A DNA stretch of 7,380 nt from CAZLLV01 sp964560325 (GCA_964560325.1 CAZLLV010000302.1:1-7380); one strand, 5' to 3'. Numbered from the stretch's first letter, positions 1 to 6,803 are shown. The notes: generated by a model from the letters alone, not told the origin. Program-made: numbers and translations.

Positions 1-1205
1 ACCGCGTGCTCGACGCGCTGGGCGAGGAACCTCGTGGCGGCATCGAGTGGTCGAACGAGCTGGTGCTCCACGTGGTCGAGGCGAAGACCGCCGGGCCGGC
101 GCCGGCGCTCCCGGGAGTCGCGGAGCGCTTCCAGGCGGCGCTCGGCGAGGCCGGGCGGGTGGCGGCCGGGCTCGGCGCCCGGCTGATGCCGACCGGCATG
201 CACCCCTGGCTCGATCCCGACCGGCAAGACGGCGCCGGAGGCGAAACCCGGCTCTGGCCGCACGACGGGAGCGAGATCTACCGCGCCTACGACCGGATCT
301 TCGGTACTCGCGGGCACGGCTGGTCGAACCTCCAGGCGACCCACCTCAACCTGCCGTTCGACGGCGACGAGGAGTTCGGCCGCCTGCACGCCGCGATCCG
401 GCTGGTGCTGCCGATCCTGCCGGCGCTCGCCGCGAGCACGCCGGTCGTCGAGGGGCGCACAACCGGCCTGCTCGACAACCGCCTGGAGGCCTACCGCACC
501 AACTCCCGGCGCTTCGCGTCGATCACCGGCCGGGTGGTCCCCGAGCCGGTCTTCGACCGCGCGACCTACGAGGCGGAGATCCTGGGGCCGATCTACCGCG
601 ACCTCGCCCCGCTCGACCCGGAGGGCATCCTGCGCGACGAGTTCTCGAACGCGCGCGGCGCCATCGCCCGCTTCGGCCGCGGCTCGATCGAAATCCGGGT
701 GCTCGACACCCAGGAGGCGCCGCGCATGGACCTGGCGGTGGTGGCGGCGACGGTCGGCGCGCTCCGCCTGCTCGCCGACGAGCACCTCTCTTCGCAGGAG
801 GAGCAACGGGCGGCCGACACCGACCGCCTCGCAAACCTCCTGCGGGGCACGATCCGCGACGCCGACGCCGCCCCGATCGAGGATCGGGACTACCTCGACC
901 TCTTCGGCTTCCCCACCGGCGGCCCAACAGGCAGCCGATCGCCGGCCAACGCCGGCGACCTCTGGCGCCATCTCGTCGACCGAGCGACCGCCGCCGGCAC
1001 CCTCGACGCCGAAACCTTCGGCGCCGACCTCGAGATCCTCCTCGACCCCTCCCCCGGCGGCGGCCCCCTCGCCCGCCGCATCCTCCAGGCCCTCGGCACC
1101 ACCGACGCCCCCCCGGGCACCGAAATCCCCCACTCCACGCTCCACCGTGTCTACCAAGACCTCTGCGACCACCTCGACGCCGGAGAGCCGCTGCGCCCGG
1201 GCTGA
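1..1205 (+). CDS. Glutamate-cysteine ligase family 2 (GCS2) carboxylate-amine ligase, 5'-truncated
   Basis: The reading frame is open from base 3, the left edge of the window, to the TGA at 1203-1205, giving about 400 visible residues. The true start lies outside; a GTG at base 6 is only an internal valine. Family marks seen in order: WSNELVLHVVE near bases 48-80, MPTGMHPW (186-209), THLNLPF (339-359), NRLEAYRTNSRRF (477-515) and SIEIRVLDTQE (684-716). These match the GCS2 / YbdK group of cytoplasmic ATP-dependent ligases, which join a glutamate-like carboxylate to an amine such as cysteine. The N-terminal GxExEY-type metal-binding strand typical of the family is not visible, so I infer that roughly 20-40 residues are missing. 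The exact substrate cannot be read from sequence: it may be a true gamma-glutamylcysteine synthetase or another carboxylate-amine ligase. The last ~280 bases use strikingly C-rich codons. It ends 111 bp before the kinase gene on the same strand. Confidence 0.85.
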   Translation, partial: RVLDALGEEPRGGIEWSNELVLHVVEAKTAGPAPALPGVAERFQAALGEAGRVAAGLGARLMPTGMHPWLDPDRQDGAGGETRLWPHDGSEIYRAYDRIFGTRGHGWSNLQATHLNLPFDGDEEFGRLHAAIRLVLPILPALAASTPVVEGRTTGLLDNRLEAYRTNSRRFASITGRVVPEPVFDRATYEAEILGPIYRDLAPLDPEGILRDEFSNARGAIARFGRGSIEIRVLDTQEAPRMDLAVVAATVGALRLLADEHLSSQEEQRAADTDRLANLLRGTIRDADAAPIEDRDYLDLFGFPTGGPTGSRSPANAGDLWRHLVDRATAAGTLDAETFGADLEILLDPSPGGGPLARRILQALGTTDAPPGTEIPHSTLHRVYQDLCDHLDAGEPLRPG

Positions 1206-1316
1206 GATCGTCTCGCCTCCCGCATCACCTCGGTGTAGAGTATGCGGGCAACTCGAAAATAACCGTGGTCCTTCCCGGCCCCGCAGGTGCCGGCATCGTA
1301 GGGAACCGCGTTCGCC

Positions 1317-4031
1317 ATGGAGCTCGAAGTCGGCCAGAAGCTTCTCCACTACCGTCTCCTCTCGCGTCTCGGCGCGGGGGGCGGGGGTGAGGTGTGGGAG
1401 GCGGAGGACGAGAAGCTCGGGCGTCGTGTGGCGCTCAAGGTGCCGGGGGCCACCGATCCACGGAGCCTGGCCCGCTTCGAGCGGGAAGCTTGGGCCCTCG
1501 CGCGCATCTCGCATCCGAACGTCGTCCAGGTCCAGGCGATCGAGACGGCCGACGAGGGACGTTTCCTGGTGCTGGAGCGGATCGAGGGCCGCACGCTCGC
1601 CGACGTGCTCGCGAACCGGGGAGCGCGACTGCCGGCGCGAGATCTGATCGAGATCGGCGCGGCGCTCGCCGCGGCGCTGCGCGCCGTCCACGCCGCGGGC
1701 GTCGTCCACCGCGACGTCAAGCCCGAGAACGTCATGCTGACCTCGGGGGGCGACGTGAAGCTGATCGACTTCGGCATCGCGAGCCTGGCCGAGGCGAGCG
1801 CGGGGACGGAGAGCGAGCCGCCCAAGCGGCTCACGCACCACGGCACGGTGATGGGGACCTTCCCCTACATGGCGCCCGAGCAGATGCGCGGCCGGCCCGC
1901 CGACCCGAGGTCCGACCTCTTCGCGCTCGGCGCTCTCCTCTACGAGGCGGCGACAGGCCGGTGTGCCTTCGATGGCGAGACGCGAGCGGACACCATCGCC
2001 GCGGTGCTGCGCCACGAGCCTCCGGACCTGACCGACCTTCGCCCCGACCTGCCGCCGGAGCTCGGCGCCATCACGGCTCGCTGCCTCGCGAAGGACCCGG
2101 AGGGGCGGTTCGGGAGGGCGCGCGAGGTCGAAGAGGCCCTCGCCCAGGTGCTCCGCCAGCTCGGCGGCTCCTCGTCGCCCGGGTCCGTTCGGGGTAGCTC
2201 CCGCATCACCGACGAGGTACCGCTGTCGACGATCGACGACCTCGCGTCCGCCGCCGGTTCGGCCGGCTCGCCCCGGGGGTTCCCGCGTCGGCGCACCACC
2301 GCCGCGATGACGGTCGAGACGATCAAGCGTCATCCCCTCGTCGCCACCGCCAGTGGGTTGCTCCTCGCGATCGCTGTGGTCTTCCTGGCGGCGGGCTTTT
2401 GGCCGGCCGACGCCGCGCTCGAACCGGGCGAAACGCTGATGGTGCTGCCGTTCGCCGACGCGACCCGGGATGGGAAGCTCGCCTACCTGAGCGAGGGCTT
2501 GAGCGCCGGGCTCGCGTCGCGGCTCGGAGAGGTCTCCCGCTTCCGGGTCATCGGCGTCGACGAGGCGCGCACGGCGGTCGCGGCGGTCGGCGATCCGACC
2601 GCCGCGGCCCGGCGATTCGGAGCCCCGCGCGTGCTGGAGGGGGAGGTCCGGCAGCGCAACGCCGAGGTGGTCCTCGTCTCGGTGCGGCTGAGCGACGGCC
2701 GATCGGGAGAGGTGCTCTGGGCCGATGAGATCGAAGCACCGCTCGCCTCGCTCCTCGACCTCCAGGGCCGGATCGTCGATCGGGTGGGCCGGACTCTGGC
2801 GGGCGGTGAGCTGTCGAGCGACGAGATCGAGATCCTGGCGAGCCACCCGACCGATTCGTACGAGGCGTACGACCATTACCTCCGGGGCGTCGAGTGGCTC
2901 GAACGCGTGACGACGACGCAGTACGACCAGTTCGCGGCCGCCGCGTTCCGCAAGGCGATCGCGGAGGATCCGGAGTTCGCCCTCGCCCACGTGGGCCTGA
3001 GCGAAGCGCTCTGGACCGGTCATCATCGGCGTGACGCGGCCGGGCTGCTGGAGGAAGCACGGCGGGAGGCCGAGACGGCGCTGGCGCTCGACCCCGACCT
3101 CGCCGAGGCCCATGCGGCGCTCGCGAAGGTCCAGCGCTCGAGTGGCGAGAGCGAGGCGGCGATCCGGAATCTCGAAGCCGCTCTCGGCTCGCATCCGCGT
3201 CGCCACCAGGTCTTCCGCGACCTCGCCGCGGGCTTCGAGCAGCTCGGGGAGCTCGAAGAGGCAGAGGCAAGCCTCCGTTACGCGGTCATGATGAACGATG
3301 ACGATTGGCTGAGCTGGAACGCTCTCGGTTCGCTCCAGTTCCGGCTGGGGATGTACGACTTGGCGCGGCAGTCGTTCGAGAAGGCGGCGGCGCTCGCCCC
3401 CGCGGATGTGACCTGGCCGCGTCAGAACGCGATCTCGGTCGACCTCCAGGAGTGTCGTTACGCCGAGGCGATCGCCGCGTACGAATCGATCCCGGACGTG
3501 GAAGGCGACGCCCTCTTCGAGAGCAACCTCGGCACCGCGTACTTCTTCCTCGAACGCTACGACGAGGCGGAGCTCCACTACCGCAACGCCGTGCGGCTCT
3601 CTCCCGACGACTCCAAGGTCCTGCGAAACCTGGGGGATCTGCTCTCGAAGACCGGTCGCTCCGCAGAGGCGCACGATCAGTATCTGCAGGCGAGGATCCT
3701 GGTCAGCAAGCGAAGGATGGACGACCCGACGAACGAGGAGACCCAGGTCGCTTACGCACTGCTCTCGGCGAAGCTGCGAGATTGCGCGGAGGCGGGGGCG
3801 CTCGCGCGGGAGCTCTGGGAGGAGGTGGCCCGGACCGCGAAGACCTCTCACGACCTGGCGGCCACCTTCTCCCTCTGTGGCGATCGGGACCGAGCGCTCG
3901 AGGCCGCGCGAGACGCGATCGAACGTGGCTTCCCGGTCGACTTCATGCTCGACGAGGACGAGCTCCGCCCGATCCACCCGCTGCTCGCCGATCCCCCCAG
4001 CGCCCCCGCCTCCGCACCGGCTCTACCGTGA
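1317..4031 (+). CDS. Transmembrane Ser/Thr protein kinase with TolB-like domain and TPR repeats
   Basis: 904 residues. The cytoplasmic kinase domain spans about residues 11-280: glycine loop LGAGGGGEVWEA (18-29), VALK lysine K41, helix-C glutamate probably E57, catalytic HRDVKPEN with D133 and N138, DFG 151-153, MAPE 185-188 and the late Arg R264. All catalytic residues are present, so it should be active; T173, T177 and T181 are candidate activation-loop phosphosites. A Ser-rich linker (about 284-330) leads to one hydrophobic helix (340-361), then a TolB-like (COG5616-type) domain (about 372-495, beginning TLMVLPFAD), then roughly eight TPR-like repeats (about 515-875). The inferred topology puts the TolB/TPR part outside the cytoplasm as a sensing or binding module. 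The ATG at 1317 gives the usual short lead into the kinase fold. Its ribosome site is weak: AGGGA lies 12 nt upstream. The upstream gap (1206-1316) has only a poor -10-like TAGAGT at 1236-1241 and no matching -35. Substrates and ligand are unknown. Confidence 0.93.
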   Translation: MELEVGQKLLHYRLLSRLGAGGGGEVWEAEDEKLGRRVALKVPGATDPRSLARFEREAWALARISHPNVVQVQAIETADEGRFLVLERIEGRTLADVLANRGARLPARDLIEIGAALAAALRAVHAAGVVHRDVKPENVMLTSGGDVKLIDFGIASLAEASAGTESEPPKRLTHHGTVMGTFPYMAPEQMRGRPADPRSDLFALGALLYEAATGRCAFDGETRADTIAAVLRHEPPDLTDLRPDLPPELGAITARCLAKDPEGRFGRAREVEEALAQVLRQLGGSSSPGSVRGSSRITDEVPLSTIDDLASAAGSAGSPRGFPRRRTTAAMTVETIKRHPLVATASGLLLAIAVVFLAAGFWPADAALEPGETLMVLPFADATRDGKLAYLSEGLSAGLASRLGEVSRFRVIGVDEARTAVAAVGDPTAAARRFGAPRVLEGEVRQRNAEVVLVSVRLSDGRSGEVLWADEIEAPLASLLDLQGRIVDRVGRTLAGGELSSDEIEILASHPTDSYEAYDHYLRGVEWLERVTTTQYDQFAAAAFRKAIAEDPEFALAHVGLSEALWTGHHRRDAAGLLEEARREAETALALDPDLAEAHAALAKVQRSSGESEAAIRNLEAALGSHPRRHQVFRDLAAGFEQLGELEEAEASLRYAVMMNDDDWLSWNALGSLQFRLGMYDLARQSFEKAAALAPADVTWPRQNAISVDLQECRYAEAIAAYESIPDVEGDALFESNLGTAYFFLERYDEAELHYRNAVRLSPDDSKVLRNLGDLLSKTGRSAEAHDQYLQARILVSKRRMDDPTNEETQVAYALLSAKLRDCAEAGALARELWEEVARTAKTSHDLAATFSLCGDRDRALEAARDAIERGFPVDFMLDEDELRPIHPLLADPPSAPASAPALP

Positions 4032-4496
4032 GGCGCCCGGCGGCTCCTGGATGATCACCTCCGGATCGACCGTGCAGACCGGATCGCCGGACGGCTGGCC
4101 GTTCACGCAGTCGTAGACCTTCACCCGGTAGATCCAGGTGCCCGTCTGGGTGGCGAGGTTGCTCCGGACGAAGTCGGTGGTGCCGCACGGGATCGTGTAC
4201 GACGAGCCGAAGCTCGCCGCGCTCGCGCCCGGCTTGTCGCTCGCGTACTCCATCACCCACGCCTGGGTCGAGCTCTTGCTGGTCACCGTCCACTCGACCG
4301 CGCGCGGGTTGGCCCCCGCGGTGTAGATGGTCACCGAGTCGGGATCGACCGAGGCGCACGCCGAGTCGCCCGACGTCAGCTCGAGCGTCACGTCCTCGTA
4401 GGTCTGGGCTACCGCGGGCGAGGCCGCCGCGAGGACCAGGAGGACGATCAGTCCGAGGGAACCGAGGATCTGGTGGGAGGGGCTTCGATCGTTCAT
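4023..4496 (-). CDS. Small secreted four-cysteine protein of unknown function
   Basis: 157 residues. A clear Sec signal peptide is visible: short polar N-terminus, hydrophobic core LGLIVLLVLAAA (about 14-25), then AVA-Q, suggesting cleavage after A30. The mature part of about 127 residues has no further membrane segment, is rich in Thr/Ser/Val and alternates like a beta-sandwich. It has four cysteines (C47, C104, C130, C141), enough for two disulfides; the last two lie in a loop between strands (WIYRVKVYDC and PVCTVDPEVII). I do not recognise a named family; an Ig-like or cupredoxin-like fold is possible, but no metal-ligand set is evident. The ATG at 4496 is supported by AAAGGAG seven bases upstream, the best ribosome site in the window. 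The gene converges on the kinase gene, their ends overlapping by 9 bp, and diverges from the peptidase gene. The product is probably periplasmic or extracellular. Confidence 0.75.
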   Translation of the reverse strand: MNDRSPSHQILGSLGLIVLLVLAAASPAVAQTYEDVTLELTSGDSACASVDPDSVTIYTAGANPRAVEWTVTSKSSTQAWVMEYASDKPGASAASFGSSYTIPCGTTDFVRSNLATQTGTWIYRVKVYDCVNGQPSGDPVCTVDPEVIIQEPPGASR

Positions 4497-4503
4497 TTCA
4501 GGG

Positions 4504-4510
4504 CTCCTTT
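4504..4510 (-). promoter_or_regulatory. Strong Shine-Dalgarno site for the secreted protein
   Basis: Read on the minus strand this is AAAGGAG, seven bases before the ATG at 4496. It fixes the start of the secreted protein gene. The sequence just upstream (about 4508-4545) is AT-rich for this genome and probably holds the promoter, but I cannot assign -35 and -10 hexamers with confidence. Confidence 0.65.
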
Positions 4511-4567
4511 AAAATTTGATATTCACTGCACTCACCTGATAAGAACCGGAGACGGACGTATCGGGTT

Positions 4568-4610
4568 ACTCTCCGCCACAAAAAACGCGATATTTTCGGC
4601 GGCGGAGGGT
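4568..4610. repeat. Imperfect inverted repeat in the divergent intergenic region
   Basis: The arms ACTCTCCGCC (4568-4577) and GGCGGAGGGT (4601-4610) are complementary at 9 of 10 positions, the exception being a T-G wobble. They flank a 23-base centre that is A-rich then T-rich (AAAAA near 4581, ATTTT near 4592). The repeat lies between two divergent genes, 72 bp from the secreted-protein start and 49 bp from the peptidase start. It may be an operator or an RNA hairpin. No T-run follows it on the plus strand, so an intrinsic terminator is unlikely. Confidence 0.45.
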
Positions 4611-4643
4611 CGGGGCCCGGCGGCGAGGCGAGGAGCCCCGGGG

Positions 4644-4649
4644 TACAAT
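4644..4649 (+). promoter_or_regulatory. Possible -10 element (TACAAT) for the peptidase gene
   Basis: TACAAT stands out in GC-rich surroundings and ends nine bases before the GTG start at 4659. That spacing would put the transcript start at or within a few bases of the start codon, as in leaderless mRNAs. No good -35 hexamer sits 16-18 bp upstream, so the call rests on the -10 alone. Confidence 0.35.
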
Positions 4650-4658
4650 TCGCCCACC

Positions 4659-6044
4659 GTGCACAGAGTCCTCTCGGCCCTCCGCCCCCTCCTCGTCCTC
4701 GCCACTCTGCCGCTCGCCGCTTCCGCCCCGGCGGCGGCGCCCCCCGCCGATCTCCCACCGCTGGAGCGGCGGATCGTGGCGGCGGTCGAGGCCGGCGTGC
4801 CGGACGCCCTGGCGCTCCTCGAAGAGACGGTGAACGTCAACAGCGGCACGCTCAACGCCGAGGGCGTGCGCGAGGTGGGGGCGCGCTTCCGGGCCGAGCT
4901 CGACGACCTCGGCTTCGAGACCCGCTGGGTCGACGGCGAGCCGTTCGGGCGCGGCGGCCACCTGGTGGCCGAGCACCGGCCGGCCGAAGCGTCCGGTGCG
5001 CCCCGGATCCTCTTGATCGGCCACCTCGACACCGTCTTCGAGCCCGACAGCCCGTTCCAGCGTTACGAGCGCCTGGACGAGACGACCGCCCGCGGCCCGG
5101 GGGTCAACGACATGAAGGGGGGAAACGTCGTGATCGTGCTCGCGCTCCAGGCACTCGCCGAGGCCGGGGCGCTCGGCCGCGCCGACCTGACCGTGATCCT
5201 GACCGGCGACGAGGAGAGCGTCGGGCACCCGCGGGAGCTCGCGCGGCGGGCGCTGGTCGAAGCGGCGGACGCGGCCGACGTGGCGCTCGGATTCGAGGAC
5301 GGCGACGGGCTCCCGACGACCGCGGTGATCGCCCGCCGCGGCTCGACGAGCTGGCGCCTCTCCGCGACCGGCGCGCCGGCCCACTCGTCGCAGATCTTCC
5401 GCGCCGAGGTCGGCTACGGCGCGATCTTCGAGGCGGCGCGCGCGCTCGACGGTTTTCGTGAGCGGCTGGCGGGCGAGGAGTACCTGACCTTCAACCCGGG
5501 CACGATCGTCGGCGGCACCACGGTCGAGATCGACCCGGCGGCCTCGCGCGGCACCGCCTTCGGCAAGACGAACGTGGTGGCGGAGCGCGCCGAGGTGCGG
5601 GGCGATCTGCGCACTCTCACGCCCGAGCAGCTCGCGGCCGCGAAGGCGGCGATGCGCGAGGTGGCGGCGGCGAGCCTGCCCAGCACGAGCGCCGAGCTCG
5701 CCTTCGACGACGCCTACCCGCCGATGTCGCCGACCGACGGCAACCGGCGCCTGCTCGCCCTGCTCGACCGGGTGAGCCGCGACCTCGGCCACGGACCGGT
5801 GGGGCCGGTCGACCCCGGCGCGGCGGGGGCCGCCGACATCTCGTTCGCGGCGCCGCGGGTTTCGATGGCGATCGACGGCCTCGGCCTGATGGGGCCGGGG
5901 GACCACACGGTCGAGGAGACCGCCGACCTCTCGACGCTCCCGGTCCAGGCGGCGCGGGCGGCGGTGTTGATCCTCCGCCTGACCGAGGGGGTCGAGGACG
6001 GCCGCCCCCGGCTCGCGACTCCGGTGCCCGGGGACGAGCGGTGA
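4659..6044 (+). CDS. Exported M20 family zinc peptidase, glutamate carboxypeptidase (CPG2)-like
   Basis: 461 residues from the GTG at 4659. This start places a signal peptide at the very N-terminus: HR, hydrophobic VLSALRPLLVLATLPLA, then an Ala/Pro-rich ASAPAAAP cleavage region. The same frame stays open upstream to an ATG at 4473, but that extension runs antisense into the secreted-protein gene and resembles no family N-terminus. M20 co-catalytic zinc residues visible: H122 and D124 (GHLDTV), bridging D151 (NDMKGG), catalytic E185 and ligand E186 (GDEES), E213 or D214 (GFEDG) and H416 (GPGDHT). Spacing from H122 to D151 to E186 fits CPG2-type enzymes. The lid/dimerisation part around AHSS (241-244) is also present. 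Expected role: periplasmic or secreted hydrolysis of C-terminal Glu or other peptide or N-acyl amide bonds; the substrate cannot be fixed from sequence. The stop overlaps the start of tag. No clear ribosome site precedes it (AGGAG is 23 bases away). Confidence 0.9.
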   Translation: MHRVLSALRPLLVLATLPLAASAPAAAPPADLPPLERRIVAAVEAGVPDALALLEETVNVNSGTLNAEGVREVGARFRAELDDLGFETRWVDGEPFGRGGHLVAEHRPAEASGAPRILLIGHLDTVFEPDSPFQRYERLDETTARGPGVNDMKGGNVVIVLALQALAEAGALGRADLTVILTGDEESVGHPRELARRALVEAADAADVALGFEDGDGLPTTAVIARRGSTSWRLSATGAPAHSSQIFRAEVGYGAIFEAARALDGFRERLAGEEYLTFNPGTIVGGTTVEIDPAASRGTAFGKTNVVAERAEVRGDLRTLTPEQLAAAKAAMREVAAASLPSTSAELAFDDAYPPMSPTDGNRRLLALLDRVSRDLGHGPVGPVDPGAAGAADISFAAPRVSMAIDGLGLMGPGDHTVEETADLSTLPVQAARAAVLILRLTEGVEDGRPRLATPVPGDER

Positions 6045-6655
6045 GCGACGCCGCCGAAGCCACCACGGCCGGCGCCGGCTTCGCCGACGGCCGCGAGCGC
6101 TGCCCCTGGTCGACCTCGCACCCGCTGCTGATCGATTACCACGACCGCGAGTGGGGGGTGCCGGTGCGCGACGACCGCGAGCTGTTCGCCAAGCTCGTCC
6201 TCGACGGCGCCCAGGCGGGGCTCTCCTGGCTCACCATCTTGAAGCGGCGCGAGGGGTACGAGCGGGCGTTCGACGGGCTCGACCCGGAGACGGTCGCGCG
6301 CTACGGCGAGCGCGACGTCGAGCGGCTGCTCGCCGACCCCGGCATCATTCGCAACCGACAGAAAGTGGCGTCCGCGATCGACAACGCGCGCGCCTACCTC
6401 GCGCTGTGCGACGAGCTCGGATCGTTCTCCGATCACCTCTGGAGCTTCGTCGGCGGCGACCCGATCGTGAACCGCTTCCGGACCGGCGGCGAGGTCCCGG
6501 CGGAGACCGACGTGTCGCGCCGCATGAGCAAGGATCTGAAGTCACGCGGCTTCTCCTTCGTCGGCCCGACGATCCTCTACGCCTTCATGCAGGCGGTCGG
6601 CATGGTGAACGATCACCTCGTGGGCTGCTTTCGCCACCGAGAAGTTCAAAAGTGA
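6041..6655 (+). CDS. tag: DNA-3-methyladenine glycosylase I (Tag)
   Basis: 204 residues. This cytoplasmic base-excision-repair enzyme removes 3-methyladenine from alkylated DNA. The family signature is nearly continuous: CPWSTSHPLLIDYHDREWGVP (from residue 21), LFAKLVLDGAQAGLSWLTIL (48-67), GIIRNRQK (101-108), NARAYL, the SRGFSFVGPTILYAFMQAVG block (168-187) and VNDHLVGC (189-196). The Tag zinc site is complete: C21, H34, H192 and C196. The base-contacting Glu38 of the E. coli enzyme is Asp55 here, a conservative change; Trp46 is kept as W63. About 17 extra residues precede the first Cys. The GTG start at 6041 overlaps the peptidase TGA in GTGA, so translation is probably coupled and both genes share one mRNA. 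The length is slightly more than the usual ~190 residues. I see no alkylation-responsive promoter of its own. Confidence 0.96.
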   Translation: MSDAAEATTAGAGFADGRERCPWSTSHPLLIDYHDREWGVPVRDDRELFAKLVLDGAQAGLSWLTILKRREGYERAFDGLDPETVARYGERDVERLLADPGIIRNRQKVASAIDNARAYLALCDELGSFSDHLWSFVGGDPIVNRFRTGGEVPAETDVSRRMSKDLKSRGFSFVGPTILYAFMQAVGMVNDHLVGCFRHREVQK

Positions 6656-6691
6656 AAGGAATGAGCAACTTCCGTCGAGAATCCGAATTTA

Positions 6692-6736
6692 CAAGGGTTC
6701 CTTGCACCATGTACAAGGGCGCCTCCCGTACGCCCT
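6692..6736 (+). promoter_or_regulatory. Cluster of overlapping small inverted repeats downstream of tag
   Basis: Three pairings share arms: A, CAAGG (6692-6696) with CCTTG (6700-6704); B, CCTTGCAC (6700-6707) with GTACAAGG (6711-6718), one mismatch; C, AGGGCG (6716-6721) with CGCCCT (6731-6736), nine-base loop. A and B exclude each other, as do B and C, while A and C can coexist. ACAAGGG occurs twice, 22 bp apart, around an inverted copy. This could be a regulator site or an mRNA switch; it could also be chance. No T-run follows hairpin C, so a simple intrinsic terminator is not supported. Confidence 0.3.
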
Positions 6737-6803
6737 GAACCGGCACCATCGTCCCACGCCCCCCGTCGAATCCTCCGGGTTCACATCTTGCATCCACCCC
6801 CCG

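Noticed and set aside
1236..1241. TAGAGT as a -10 element for the kinase gene
   Set aside because: There is no -35-like hexamer at the right distance and the match is weak; it is mentioned only in the kinase entry.
47..1390. Long plus-strand open frame (447 codons) overlapping the GCS2 gene and the kinase start
   Set aside because: The translation is Arg/Pro/Gly-rich with no family motifs. It is the frame-shifted shadow of the GCS2 gene, kept open by high GC content.
4055..4092. Repeated CCGGATCG motif near the 3' end of the secreted protein gene
   Set aside because: The two copies lie in coding sequence and are explained by Asp-Pro codons in DPEV and DPVC; only two copies occur.
4473..4658. 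Upstream extension of the peptidase to an ATG at 4473
   Set aside because: The extension would overlap the 5' end of the secreted protein gene, pass through the intergenic repeats and bury the signal peptide more than 60 residues inside the protein. The GTG at 4659 fits better.
4566..5906. Long minus-strand open frame (446 codons) opposite the peptidase gene
   Set aside because: It is Arg/Ala/Gly-rich and featureless, and it is antisense to a peptidase with a full set of catalytic motifs. It is a GC-driven shadow, not an antisense gene.
6661..6738. 25-codon open frame (MSNFRRESEF...) six bases after the tag stop, considered as a leader peptide for the hairpin cluster
   Set aside because: The AAAGGA abuts the ATG with no spacing, codon use is unlike the neighbours, and no family or regulatory codon run is visible. 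It would need ribosome profiling or conservation to be called.
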